From Stercorarius parasiticus (lineage: Eukaryota; Chordata; Aves; Charadriiformes; Stercorariidae), in assembly GCA_013396915.1 (NCBI GenBank), contig VWZL01000273.1, positions 1 to 64,000 on the forward strand: a DNA stretch of 64,000 bases, written 5' to 3'. A program made the translations under genes and the position numbers. Under the pieces are notes generated by a model. The model made no database searches and was not told the DNA's origin. It saw only the letters and a program-made list of their open reading frames with translations. Of the stretch, positions 1-12,895 are shown in pieces (positions within the stretch are counted from its first letter, which is position 1; each line of letters begins with the position of its first letter).

Positions 1-1383
1 TTTTTTTTTTTTTTTGCTGTAGCACTTTGAAATGTGGGGGCTGGAGAGACATAAGTGATATAGGTGTGCTGGACTGGCACAAATGAACAGGGTCATAATT
101 TGTGACTCAGCTCATTCATGGTAGGTGGTATGCTCTTGAGATGCTCAGTGATTTGTAGCCGATGTAAACTGTGATACTTACTGTGCCATTAGCAAAGGCG
201 TTATCTCTGTCGTGAGAATTTAGGATTAATATATGTCAGCAGAGACAGAAACAGCTTGCCGATACAAATGGGGTTTTGGAGAAACATTCTAAGGCGCCAC
301 TTTACACAACTCTTTGAGAAGTCTAAGAATAGCAATTTTAGTAATTAAAATCCTGAACTCAGGTAGCTATGTCCTTTGCAATTATTAGGTATGTAATAAT
401 GGCCAGAATGCATTGGTGCCCTCCGTCAAAAAAGAATTTTGCAAGTTGCAATGAATCTGTTTACTTAAAAAACTAGCCTGTAAATTGATGCTGGCAGCCA
501 TTTTCTAGATAATAACGAAGAATATGTTAAGATATTATTTGTGATCATGAAAATGAGTTCCCAGAATTAATTAATTTTATTCTGTAATTATATAAAATGC
601 GTTTTGTGGAGAAACGCAATACTAATTAGAGCCTCTTACCAAAGAAGAGGATCAGCACCATACATTCAGGTGACTGAGCACAGACTGGGTGTCCTACTGG
701 CTAGCCAAACGTCTGAGCTAAAGCTATGGTAAGCAAGCCACTGACTATAGTCAGCTCATGATAAATAGCCACACAAACTATTTATTCAAAGTCAGTTTAA
801 AAATCATTGTACTTTAACTGACAACTTTAAAGATTAACTTCACTAAATAAACCATCTTTTAAGGTTTTTCACCTTGCTATTTTTTCAGGAAGGACTATTC
901 ATAGAAGGGCACAGCTGAAAGCACCACCTGCCCTTTCTCAAAAATATTAGTTAGGTCTAGAGCTGAAATTCTTTCAAAGCTCTGGAGCATTTGATATGGC
1001 ATATTGGTCCAGTTCACCCTGGAAACCGTAATCAACCATGAAATGCTGATCTCTCTAATGAAGGGTGCTCAGATTGCTCACTCATAATTTTATGTGTACG
1101 GCATTCACAAGCATGTAACTATGCAGGGTCCTCCATAAGGCTTTTAATAACATCACAGCCACTGTGTTTGGCCCCTGCATCAGTTTCTTTCCCTACCTCT
1201 TGCAGGGCTGGCTCACACCATCAAACAAATCACAAAGTGCTCTTGCATCGACCCTTGCAACTAAAAAGTCGCCAGCAGCCCCATACGTAAATTGACTAAC
1301 CAGAACTGTTGCTCTGATGGTGGTATCTAATCCACCAGCTTCTAGTTTCATGCAGTGTTCCTGTAATAGGACTAACACTGTCA
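1..1383. other. Intergenic sequence, no gene seen
   Basis: This stretch starts with a 15-base poly-T and is otherwise AT-rich unique-looking sequence. I see no open frame of note, no splice-bounded coding block and no recognisable repeat. Confidence 0.6.
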
Positions 1384-2520
1384 GAGAATCACAGAGTAAT
1401 TCAGGTTGGAAGAGACCTCTGGCAGTCTCCAGTCCACTTCCCACAGAAAGCAGGACCAGCTAGAGCAGGTTGCCTCTAGTCAAGGTTCGAGTATTTCCTA
1501 AGAGGGAGAGTCCACAACCTCTGGCCATTTGTGCCAGTGTTTGATTTCCTTTACAGTGAAGAATTTTTTTCCTCCTATTTATTTACAATTTTCCTTGTAG
1601 CTATTTCTGTCTGTTGTCTCTTATCACTGCACCCCTCTGAGCAGAGTTTGGCTCTGTCTTCTCTACACCTCTTATTAGATAGTTGTGGACAGCAGTAAGA
1701 GCTCCCCTCATCTTGTCTCCTCCAGGCTGGAAAAAAAACATTTCCCACAGTCTTTCCTTTATGTCATGTGCTCCAGCCCCTATGACCACCTTGGTGATTG
1801 GAGTTCGACTTTCTCCAGAAAGTCTGTATCTTTCTCGTAGTGGGGAGTCCAAAACTGGATGCAGAACTTTCAATGCAGCCTCACTAGCACCAAAAAGAGG
1901 GGAACAGTCACTTCATAAACCCAAAATATACTACATCCACTACTCTCACCTCATTGAGAGTCATCTATATCATCACAGAAGGCAATCAGTTTCATCAGGC
2001 ACAATATGCCATTGGTAATTCCATGCTGGCTGTTTCCAATCACCTTTTTGATATTCAAGCACCTGGACAGGACCTCCAAGAGGACTTGCTCCATGAACTT
2101 TGTCATGTCCTTCCAAAGGTGTTATAGAGCAGCCACATGGTGATGTTGGCCTGCTCCCCTGGTGCTCCTAGAGACATCCCATCTGGTCCATCTGGCTTGT
2201 ACATGTCCCACTTGCTTGAATGCTCCCTTACTCTATCTTCCTCTCCTCTGGGTATTGCTGCACTCCCCCAGACTCTGCAACCAGGTTCAAGGGTGTGAGA
2301 GGTCTGAAGGCAGTATTCAGTAGCAAAAAAAACCAAAAAGGCACTGACTACCTTGGTCTTTTCCATGTCCTTTGTCCCTTGATCTCTAGGTGTACTTAGC
2401 AGCAGGCTCACAGTTTTCTTTAGTTTTCCTTTTGCAATTTTATTATAGAAGCCCTTCTTGTTGTCCTTCACATCCCTTGCTAATTTAAACTCCAGCTGCT
2501 CTTCTGGTATCTCTGTTTTC
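1384..2520 (-). mobile_element. CR1 LINE, truncated and internally deleted
   Basis: The element lies in minus orientation. Its 3' end starts at 1384 with AGAATCACAGAGTAATTCAG, the reverse complement of the CR1 tail. From 1384 to about 1910 it follows the CR1 3' terminal region. From about 1915 to 2520 the minus strand translates, with interruptions, to CR1 ORF2 reverse-transcriptase text, including KKVIGNSQHGITNG (the SQHGFTKG motif region) and DNKKGFYNKI further upstream. The second half of the reverse transcriptase domain is missing between the two parts, so the copy has an internal deletion as well as a 5' truncation. It is dead: frameshifts and stops are present. Confidence 0.85.
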
Positions 2521-5500
2521 TTATATTACAGTAAATTAGTTGAATTCATCCCATTGGTAGGAAGAAAAACTAAGGAAGAACTCACTGGAGTCATTTACAC
2601 AAGGGAACTAGCCAAATGCATCTAAATCTTCCAAGACCTGGAAGTAGCACCCAGATGGAAAGGGATAATTTCCAGATGTCAACCCTCCATGGAAGATTTC
2701 AAATCCTCAAAGAAAACAGCTCATAGAAAATTCATCTTATAAGACACATCAGAGAGAGAGAAAAATAATTGTTCTGTTTTGTTACTGTGCATCTCAAATA
2801 CTTTCCCAAACTCTGACTCTTGCTCTATATTTTTTATCTCACAATGCACATTAATTACCAATTGTATTTTAACATTCTGCCAGTACATTATATCTATTTT
2901 CACTTGGAAAACTTTTGTTTTTTTCCCATGGGGCATTAAGATAAGCACTTTATTAATTAAGCTGCCCGGAATTGGATTCAGATGATTGGGAGTGCTACCA
3001 CTTCTGTCAAGTATAAGACATCATTGTTTGGAAAGATGAAAGACAGCTCTGGAAAAAAAAAAAAAAATTAAAAAGCCCATGGTTGAACACACTCAGGGGA
3101 CAAAGCACTCTGTCCTTCAAATGCTTGCTCCCTAAGGCCTTCCTAGGAGAATCTTGGTACAAACAAAATTTTGGAAAACAATAAGGGTTATATTGTCACG
3201 ATGAAAGATGACAATGTTTCCAACATGTAAATGTAAAAACCCTAGGAGAAGATAAAATGTGTTCTTGATCTTTCCTTTAAAGATTCTAGTTTGTTACCAG
3301 GCATCAATCTTCATATTTCGCATGACCTACGCTGTAGCTCATAGAGGGTTCAACATGTTCACTGTTTTCGTTATCAGAAATTTGTGACATTTTCTCATTA
3401 AATACATCAGGTGTGAAAATGGCAGGAAGAGAAAACAGTGACTGTCAAAGGAGGTGCTGCCTGGACTCCTGTCTTTTTTTTTCAAGTGACTTTCTAGCCT
3501 GAAGTTGTCACTGTAAAGTTAAAAGAAGAATTGGTATCAGCAATCTTGCCAAAATTATCTCCCCTTGTCTTTAATAGCAAATGTTTTTATATCTTTTTTT
3601 TTTTTAACTTTTTGCAGTGAAGCATAAGGAAGGAGTTCCAGTTTCACTTCATTTTCCACTAAAACTACACCTAGTTACTCATTTACATCTGCTCCTTGCT
3701 GTACTAACACCCCGAGCCAGCCTGGGTCCTCCTTTAGCCCCCGCCTTGAGGCACATTGCCCTTTCCATGGCAGGGACCTGAGGCAGCAGGTCTCCAGCTG
3801 TATTCCAACATAAAATGGCAAAATAGTACATTGCTTTGAAGCTGCCCAGTTACACATCATCTCTTCCACTGTTATCAATTGAAGAACTCTTCTGGGATGA
3901 TATGGCTGTTACCATATTCATTTCCTACACTATGCATGGCTTTTTAGCTCTTCCCACATCAGCTTGGGAATCACCTTTCTGTTTCTCATTTCATGTGGTA
4001 TTTTGGCTGATGCTATCCTGGTTAATGATTATCTAACCACACCAGTCAAGGCCTGGGAGATTTGTGTGGGAGATTTGCGTGGCTTTCACCGGGTGTTCAT
4101 TTTAGATCTTCCTGTATTCTTGCTGCATATTTTTTCCCAAATCCCACTGAGGACCTGCTTTCTTAACCCTCTCTCTTTTTGTCCAGCTTGCAAGAACAGC
4201 TTTTAAACCCTTGCCTTTAAATATTCATGAGCTCTATCATAGATTCACATCTCTGTTATACCATACTTAAAATCGTATCGCTTAGGGTTCATCTTGACAT
4301 GGAGAGCATGGCTCTTCCCGTTCCTCTGCTACATAATCATAGTTAGTTAATTCCTGCCAGAATTATCTGAAAATTATTTTTAAAATCACATATGTCAAAA
4401 CCAATTTCAGGACTAAATGTTCCTTCTAAGTTGTTGTATTTGTTGGTGATATCCACCCTCTGCACAAGCACAATCAAGCAAGTCTTGAGCACTCTTCAGG
4501 CACACTCTGAACTCCTGGGAAATTAGACTTTGATGAGGAAACACTCAGTGTTTCTGTTTTATCACTTGGGGCCTATCCCACTGTACTCTTCACACCAAGG
4601 ATATTCCCTCAGTCACCCAGAGAGAAGGATCTGGACAGATACCTGACACCTTCAGTTCTGCCTGATGTTTGTCTCCTGAGCTGTTGCCCGATATAACACC
4701 AGTCCAACAAACTCATCTGGAAATGCCTTAAAATGAAAGTTTTCCACAGCTGACATCAAACCCAGATCAGCCATTTCGTAAGCCCATAAAATCATCTCTC
4801 TCTCGCTGAAATATGACATCCCTCGTGCACTGACATCCCCCTGTCCTGCCAGCTGGATGGTAGTTAGGTGCTTTGCTGCTGTCATACCTGCTGTCAGTGT
4901 GGTCCAGGCGTTGGCAGAAGATGCATGTGGTCCCCGTGATGGTGTAGGTTTGCCCCTACTCAAGCTAAGCCTTCCTCTTTGGGAGTTCCCATGCTTTTGG
5001 CAATGTAAGCACTTGAAAAACATTGGAAACACCAATCCACCAAAACCTGGGCTCTGAAAAGTTTTGACACTGAGGGAAGGCTAAAAAACTTTTTCTGAAA
5101 ATGCCTAGCTCCAAGTCATTTTGGTGGAAATATTATTCTCCATAGAAAAAAGAAAACCTGATTTTTCAGAGGCACAGAATTTCATAAACAAAATAATTCC
5201 CCAAAAGATAAGAAAATTATTCCTTGGTTCATGGATTTTAAGGCCATAAGGGACCAATAGGAATATCAAGTCTGAGCATTCAAATAAGGCAGACCACAGA
5301 ATTTTCCACATTAATTACTCCATTAAGGCCATACTTTGTAGCTGAACAAAGGAACAGGTTTTAGACTGGCATCCAATTAGATCCATTAGCAAATGCCACT
5401 TCCCTCTCCAGTTTCCCCTAGTAATTTTTTTTTTAATAGATACATTTAAAGTAATTTGAAATCTTTTAAAATGATTGTTCAACTTCCCATCAGAGCTGGG

Positions 5501-7506
5501 CCATTTACACCTCCAAGAAGAGACCGTTTGCTGTGAAAAGCACAAGTGCTCAGACTTAGGAAGAAGGTAAGAGAGAAATCAGTCCTGCTGAGAACAAACC
5601 CCCCCAGTTCCAGCTGAACACAGGGTAACCTAGGAGAGCAGGAGATAAATTACGGAACCGTTATTATTGGCAGAAAAGATGATACTAAACTTTTAACTGG
5701 AGGTCTCCGCCTAACACAGAGCAGAGCAAAAATGGTATGTACAGGGACAGCTCTGGATTCCAGACAGAAGGCACCAATTTCTCTGTGTTTATGGTCAATG
5801 CTGCTACACCTATAAAAGTGGGCAGAGAGCAGGGCTGGACCTGGGCAGCCCAAGGCAGCACATGAAGTTCCATATGTCTCAATGTTCCCGTGATCCTTTG
5901 TTCACAGAGATGTGCCCGAAGGCTGTTTACTTCTCTGGTGCATCATGGAGAGGTCACCCTGTGTCTTCAACATGGGGAAAGGTCCTGCTTGCAGGTGGTC
6001 TGCAGGAGGTGCTGTGCGAGCCAGCAGTGTTGGTGGTGTAACGCACCATGCAGGGCTGGAGGAGAGGAGCGGAGCCAAGCCTCAGACCTACAGGTGGCAT
6101 GGGCAGAAGGTGGCTGCTGCAGCAGGGAAAATGCTGCTGGTGCTTTGCTTTCAGGCCCTGACGTGCACTCCATCGGAGAGAGGGTGTAGGCAGGATGTTG
6201 GACAAGTCCATCCAGAAGCTTTTAGGAGTGACAAGTAGCAAATTCCCACACTGCGCAAACCTTTAATTTTTTTAAGAAATAGTGTAGTGGTTTACCCAGC
6301 CACCAGCGTCTAGCTCCTGGTGACCCTGGAGAGGTGGCCTTTGGCAGCAGTGCAGCTCCATGGTCCTTCCCTTTGCCGTGGGCATACAGCCCAAATCAAA
6401 AGGTGGCACTGGAGAGATGCTTTGCAGCAGTGACAGTGAGTACACAAGGAGCAAGACAAGAACATCAGACCCTGAAATTTAGGGGGAGACTGCAGCAGAG
6501 CTGCTAATTCCACTTGAATGGATGGGCTCATGTCCAATTAGAGGTTTTTTTCCAATCCACTGGGAAAGCCATTACACTGATGGCAATCGGATTGGTGCAG
6601 CCATGGCAATCTTGAAACCATTTAGGATAACTTTGATTAAATGATATAGTGGGCAAAGACCGAAATTGCTTCTCTGGCAAATGGATAGTTTTTTAATTAA
6701 AATGAGCTAATGTGGCACTTTTATTTGTAAAATCACATGAAAGGGAGAAAATAAAATTGAGGGATACGAAAGAGGGAAAACACCCTTTTGTTTTCTCTTC
6801 TGGCTGATTATCACCACACTGTTTTAAAAATCCCTTTGCTTCCCTGTGTAATCAGGTTGATTAAAATCCTCTAAAGGAATAAAACAGCTGCGCAGACCTC
6901 CAAAATCACACTCTTCTCTACTGCATGTGCATTGTATTCTTTTCGACAGCTTTGTTTTCAAATTATTCTTTTCCCTTCATTGCCTCTGAAAGCCTATTAC
7001 TGGATTTATTAAAACAAAGCCGAATAAGCAAGCTGAATATAGACACAGTGATTGCCTCAACACATGTTGTTCTTGCAAGTACTGTGCTCGCAGGTCTGAA
7101 CTGCCGGCTGTTGCCGAACTGACTGCAGAACAAAGGAAAACCCAGCTGAAGTAATGAAAGCGTTCACTAAAGAAAGGCTCCATATTTTGCCCTTCTATCA
7201 CATGCTGAAAATAATAATTATTATGCTGAAGTCAGACCATGACATCTTAATTCAGCCCAGGCTAGGAGGAGAAATGGTCCTATATTGTCTCTAAGACGAC
7301 CTGACCCTTCCCACTGTTTCAGGCTGGGACCAGGCAGTGCTGCAATGCGCCGCCGCAGCAATCTGTGCCTACCAGTGGCTTAGCAGGGCTGGGGTGGCTT
7401 GGGAAGGGGCCACACTGCTTCCTTCGGCCCCTGCTTGGCCTTGTAGTGCCCAGCTGCAGGAGGGAGAGGGGACGAGGAGAAGCCAGTGGGCAGGCTGGAG
7501 GCAGAG
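2521..7506. other. Intergenic sequence, no gene seen
   Basis: I see no supported gene. Several open frames of 60-127 codons occur on both strands (for example minus 4652-5035), but they lack recognisable domains or splice-bounded conservation. From about 5800 onward the base composition becomes richer in GC. There is an A-run at 3053-3067 and a T-run near 3595-3605. Confidence 0.55.
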
Positions 7507-7980
7507 CGCACTGCACACCCACACTGCACGTGCCCATGCGCACTGTGTGTATGCACACATGCAATGCACATACGCACACTGCACATGCGCACATGCACGT
7601 GTACAATACACATACACACGCACATGTGCACTGCATGTATGCACACTGCAGACATGCACACAATGCAATATGCACACTGCAGATGCGCACCGCACGTGCC
7701 CACGTGCACTGCACGAGTACACACATGCGCACTGCATGTACACACGCTGCACCCATGCACCCATGCAATGTGTACGTGCACACCACATGCACATACTGCA
7801 TGCACGCACACTGCACACATGCAACGCACATACACGCACTGCACATGCCCATGTGCACTACATGCATGCACGCATGCACGCAGGCAACATGTGTACATGC
7901 ACTGCAGACGTGCACTGCAAGTACACGCACTGCACATATGCATGCTGCACATATGCACATTACATATACGCACGCTGCGC
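7507..7980. repeat. Degenerate CA/TG/CG minisatellite of alternating purine-pyrimidine
   Basis: About 470 bases are built almost only from alternating purine-pyrimidine steps. The core word CTGCA occurs 16 times, mixed with GCACATGC and CACACATGCA type words at variable spacing. The plus and minus strands both stay open for more than 230 codons in several frames, because the repeat lacks stop words; the translations are Cys/His/Ala/Thr-rich and overlap each other completely, so I do not call a protein. Such sequence is prone to adopt left-handed Z-DNA. Confidence 0.9.
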
Positions 7981-10900
7981 TCCCAGTTGGCAGGGCCCGG
8001 CTCCAGTGGAGTGGCTGCCACTGCTGGAGGCGAACTGATGGTGGCAACGGTCCAACAGGAACCTGGCACCTGACTGTGACCTGGAGGGAAGGGAGGAGAA
8101 ATGCATGAACCCTGGCAGCTGGTTAGGTGGCACACCAGTCCTTGTGCCAGTGCTAGTGTGAACCAAGGTGTGCCCAGCTGCTAAGAGAGCTGCCTCTGTC
8201 CCCAGCCCCTTCTCCCTCTCTGTTTAATTTGGGTTTTTGCGGGCAGGCTCCCCTGGGGAAGCAGGAGGTTTACCTTGATTGTGCAAGGAGGTGCGCTGCA
8301 CCCACTGCTGGTGCTGGAGCCTCTGGTGACTCCTTGTCCAGTGCCCTGTTTCTTGCTGAGTGCTCCTTTGGTGCTGCTGTCCCCGTGGTGGGGCGCTTGG
8401 CTCTTCGCTCAGCCCATCCATCCCCTCACACCATCTCAAGATGAAGGGAAGGACTCACCAGCAGGCAGAGGCGGTTCTGCAGACGCCCGTGGGTGTAGCC
8501 TTGCTGGAGCCTGCACAAGCACGACATGGGTGCCCTCAGTCAGTATCAAGGCTCGAGTTTTCCTGCCTATTTGATTTACACAAGAAATTTACTTCAATTT
8601 CTTGGTCAGGACAGTAGATGTCTTTGTTTTGCTAGGCAGTACCGTTTAAATGTCTTGGCTGTAGAGCAAAGCTGCGCAGGGCGAGCACTCACTGCCTGCT
8701 CACCGAGCGGTTTTTCCTGCCCGCAGTGGACCACACTCCTCTTCCCTGGCCACCCCGTGCCCAGGTGGCACTGTCCCTGCCATGGACACCTCCGGGTTTC
8801 CCTGTCACTCCAGTAACACGGAACTTTTCTGTCCCTTCATGGAGACAAAAACGCTCAGTGGCATAGATAAGCCTACACTTAGTTCGATAGGACCGACCGT
8901 GTTTACTTTAATGGTTAATAGAGCCTTATCTGGGAAAGTCAGGTTGAAAAAACTACTTTGCAATTCTGAAACAGTGATAAAGTAACTCTTAAATTGTTTA
9001 AAAAGATGAAAATGCAATACCAGCTAGATAAGAATAAACAGAGCGCGTCCTATGGAAATGACAAGACAGCTTCTGAAAATCCCAAAGGCTAAAATTTTTT
9101 TCTGCATAGTAGAAAATGTGTGTCCCAGATAGTTTTAAACCAGTGAAGTCTATGTGCAGTTATCCAGATGGAGTAAAAGCCTGGCCCCACAGATGTTAAT
9201 CACCCAGTGAAGTCAGTGAGGTCAGAGTTTTACCCTGAGACTCTATTTATTGAAAAATAATTCATATTTCTGACATTTTTATATACACTTACATAGCACA
9301 GACTTACAGACTTCCTGTGCAGTGCCCATATATATATATTATCTTTTATAGCAGTACTTATTCTAATGCTTTCTAAAATCTATTAATGATTTACAACACT
9401 AAAGAAAAATGTTTCTAATTTCTCTTTATTGTCCTATTCAGAGGTCACTCACTATGTTGCTCTCCTCTCTCCAGCGCAAACCACCGAAGCCCCGTTGTAG
9501 CAGAATGACACAAAAGCATTTGATGATGAGCAGTCCTATTCCAGAAAACGCAGCAGTGTTTTTAGGATGCAGTGGCACTGCATTGTTTTGCAGCATGGAC
9601 CTATAAAGGCACCATTTTTTTGCTTTAAAATGCCATGATACGGGGATTGGTTGATGTGTATGCCCGTTAAACGTGCTGGGGGAAAAGGAAAAAAGGATGC
9701 ATAAAACTAGGAGTCCATGGCAGAATTGTAGACTCAGCCTTTTGGGGGCAGGTAGCTCCTCCAGCCCGCTGGCCGATGGGGTGAGCTCTGAGCAGGCACG
9801 GTGCTGGGACCCCTGCAAAGGACTGAGCTGTAACACCCACACGCTTCCCAAAAGACAGACAGGTCTCCTGCCCTCAGGTGTTTCTCCCAGCAGAAATGAT
9901 GGGGCAAGTTTGTGAACCATTCTCCTGGCCCAGCTGGGCAACTGCATCTTCTAAAAGAGTATTTTTTTTAATTGCACACCGTGGCATATATTCATATATG
10001 CATTTTTCTGTAATTGCTGTATTTCAGAAGATATTTTTTTTGGTGAGTTTTACACAAATACTTTGCTAGTGTTGAAGTAAGAGGATGTGACATCATATTT
10101 TGTCAGATTCCTGTACTGAAATCTCTGCTACTCATATTTCAGAAGGGGAGCACGTATCATCCGCATAAAACAACCAACACTGTCATTGCTCACAGCAGCG
10201 TTGGTATGTTAAATAAATTTTGTGGTAGAAAAAGTTTTAAAATCCCTTTTGAAGCCTTTTCCCAAGCTTCGTTAAACAGGTCACTTTTTCACCAGTTTGA
10301 ACAGTAGATACGGATGTGATAAAAATTTTAGAGACATTTTCAAAAATCTGCATCTAAGTTCACATCCGCAGTTAATTTCTGCATCTGTGTACGTGTCTAA
10401 CCTCGTACGTAAAGCTGTTTCAGCTATGGTGCTTATGGATGATTAAAATTATATCATTATTTCTCTTTCTTTGATCGCAAATTAGTGTAACGCATTATCT
10501 TGATTCTCAATAACTTCCAACTTTGATGTTATATCTAATAAAACATAATGCTGTGTTGGAGAATCCCTCAGGAATCTTTAATTTCTTTTCTTTTTTTAAT
10601 ATATATTAAATTTTAAATGGGATTAAATTGTCTGATTAGTGAAGCAGGCTCTTGCTGTAGCAGATAAACCCTGAATTCCTCAGGGCAATCTATAGCCATT
10701 GTTAAAGCATCTTTCCAAGATGCAGGCAAGTTCAGCAAACCCCAGGAGAGTTAAGCAAAACATTTTCCTTGTGCTGAGGCTGGTTTCATGCTCCAACCCC
10801 AACCTTTGCTTTGTTCATTCATCTTCATCCACGAAAATCTTTTCTTTTGCCTGTAGAAATGTTTGTAATGCTGCGCTGTAAAGTAGTTGTCAGAACTTTC

Positions 10901-11261
10901 AGTTTGCAGGTTTCCAAAGACAAAATCTCCCTGCGACGCTCCCAAACCCAAGAGCTGTGTGGAGAGTTGCCTGCACAAAGCTATGGGCTTTGAGAGGTTG
11001 TGTTGCCACAGGGCATCATTCAAAAGATGCGACCAGGCCAGCTTCAGTCATCATCCCCACCAGGTACAATTGCTCCTCACTGCTCACAGGGTTTGTGCTT
11101 CCTTGAGGTGGGCCAGCACCACTGCTTATGGGAACTCAAGCAGTGTCAGGCAATGGGTCAGAGCCCAAGAAATAGGGCACCTAGCCCAGAAGAGCCAAGT
11201 TGGTAATGTATAAGGCCTTGGCACGGTCCCTGTGCCTGAACATCACTTGAACAAATGTTTG
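7981..11261. other. Intergenic sequence, GC-rich at first, no gene seen
   Basis: From 7981 to about 8800 the sequence is GC-rich, like the unique flank before the minisatellite at 7320-7506; after that it becomes AT-rich. There is a short AT run near 9330. I see no conserved coding block on either strand. Open frames up to 169 codons (minus 9438-9947) show no recognisable domain. Confidence 0.5.
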
Positions 11262-11531
11262 GTTTCAGGACAAGGGGCAATGGGCACAAACTGGAACACA
11301 GGAAATTCCATCTGAACATGAGAAAGAAGTTCTTTACCCTGAGGGTGGCAGAGCACTGGAACAGGCTGCCCAGAGAGGTGGTGGAGTCTCTGTCTCTGGA
11401 GACATTCAAAACCCGCCTGGACGCGTGCCTGTCCAGCCTGCTCTAAGGTGACCCTGCTCTGGCAGGGGGGTTGGACTAGATGATCTCCAGAGGTCCCTTT
11501 CAACCCCAACCATTCTGTGATTCTGTGATTC
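11262..11531 (+). mobile_element. CR1 LINE 3' end, well preserved
   Basis: The last 270 bases of a CR1 lie in plus orientation. They encode the CR1 ORF2 C-terminus, with [25 protein letters not shown] and [10 protein letters not shown] in one open frame ending in TAA. These are followed by the short 3' UTR with GGTTGGACTAGATGATCTCC and the terminal octamers ATTCTGTG ATTCTGTG ATTCT. The intact frame suggests a comparatively young, 5'-truncated insertion. Confidence 0.95.
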
Positions 11532-12059
11532 TCAGTCAGGCTCGTGAAGTACACGGTGAGGAACTGCAGCAAGCTAAGCTCCCTACAGTCACACCACAGC
11601 CTGGGAAGGCAGCGAAACTACTCCTTTGTGCTGGCTGGGAAGAGACGTCACTGAGTTGCAGTTCAAACTCAGGCACAGCGCTAGGGTTATCCTATTAAAA
11701 AGACTTCTGGAAAATGCTTAAAGGCAATTGAAAAGCAGGTGAGGCTACAAAGGGTGGAACAGACTGGGTTAAGAGAAGAAGACAGGCTGACAGGCAGGAG
11801 GATCTTCTCCCACCCCTTCTTATGCTCTGGCGGATTCTGGTTGGGGCAGTTCTGCTGCCTGCTCTGCTGCAATTTCTGCAGCATCCAGCCCTTGTACACA
11901 GTAGCTCACCCTCTGCTCATTTTAATTGCCTCCAGCAGATTACTGGGAGCAAGTGGAGCTTAATAAACTCTGGCTGAAGGTGGCTAGACAACTCTAAGAG
12001 AGAGGAGGTCCTTCTTAGCCTGTCAAGCAGTAACAGTAGCCTTGAGAACCTGGGGCCAT
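11532..12059. other. Intergenic sequence between a CR1 copy and the PHEX 3' end, nothing recognised
   Basis: Mixed-composition sequence with a TTAATAAA word on the plus strand near 11960. I see no coding or repeat feature. Confidence 0.5.
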
Positions 12060-12071
12060 GTCATTATGCAC

Positions 12072-12077
12072 TTTATT
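12072..12077 (-). promoter_or_regulatory. Candidate distal PHEX polyadenylation signal AATAAA
   Basis: The minus strand reads AATAAA here, with a second copy about 118 bases upstream in the transcript at 12190-12195. Both sit at the far end of the repeat-poor AT-rich tract that follows PHEX, as expected for a distal site about 4 kb past the stop. There is no direct support. Confidence 0.25.
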
Positions 12078-12790
12078 ACATTTTATAAAGACTACATATT
12101 ATAGAAGTAACATTGTAGAGTTGAACAGCGACAGGCCAAGCAGCTTTTGCTGTACCGCAAACATAAGAAAATTCTTCATTACTTTGACTTTTATTGGATA
12201 ACACAATTGTCTTTAAAACAGTCAAACATATTACGCAAGAAGAAAAAATTTAAAAGCACAATACACTGACTAGCAAAATAAAAATCCAGATTAAAAAGAC
12301 ATAAACACAAAAGACCTTTTAACTCACTATAGTTCTGGCTCTTGAGTTGTCAGGCTTTTAATATTTCTTTGGAGACATATATATATATGTGTATATATAT
12401 ATAAAAAACATTGCTGTGAGATATACTTCTAAGCCTGTAATATGTTGAGTAATACTCAATGAGAAGTTATGCATAAAACCACCTGATTATTTTATAAAGA
12501 ATTCAAACGTTTAGTGTCATGATAGCGTTCCTACCTAAAGAATGCTGAAGTTCCCCTGCACAAGGCACAAGACAGAGCTTTATAATCCAACTGGTTTTTT
12601 TGGTTCTTCAGCATCCAGACTGAGCTTGGACATCATTTATGTACCTAAGAAGTTTACAGAGGTGAATAGCACAGCCGCCTTTTCAGAGAGCTACTTATGT
12701 GTAAAGCTAACCCTTTCACAATGTGGTAAGCAGAAATACTCACAGTGTATAAGGTGGTGTTTTAGTGTTTCCAGGATTGGGCCAGAAAAA

Positions 12791-12895
12791 GAAGTGAAAA
12801 GAAAAGAAGTGAAAAGAAAAGAAGTGAAAAGAAAAGAAGTGAAAAGAAAAGAAGTGAAAAGAAAAGAAGTGAAAAGAAAAGAAGTGAGGAGAGGA
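12791..12895. repeat. 15-bp minisatellite, six perfect units plus one degenerate
   Basis: The unit GAAGTGAAAAGAAAA repeats perfectly six times from 12791 to 12880, followed by a degraded seventh unit. The tract is all purine on the plus strand apart from one T per unit. One plus-strand frame reads as a VKRKE pentapeptide repeat and one minus-strand frame as an HFFSF repeat; both are by-products of the 15-bp period. Confidence 0.95.

Noticed and set aside
4652..5035. 127-codon minus-strand frame
   Set aside because: No family recognised, no paired exon or polyadenylation context; length is within chance for 64 kb.
7319..8135. Overlapping frames of 156-251 codons on both strands
   Set aside because: They all exist because the CA/TG/CG repeat lacks stop words; translations are low-complexity and mutually overlapping, with no splice or start context.
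11255..11446. 63-codon frame with conserved-looking sequence considered as a gene
   Set aside because: It is the C-terminal end of CR1 ORF2, followed by the CR1 tail.
12791..12895. Regular repeats considered as a CRISPR array
   Set aside because: Units are directly adjacent with no spacers, and the genome is a vertebrate one.
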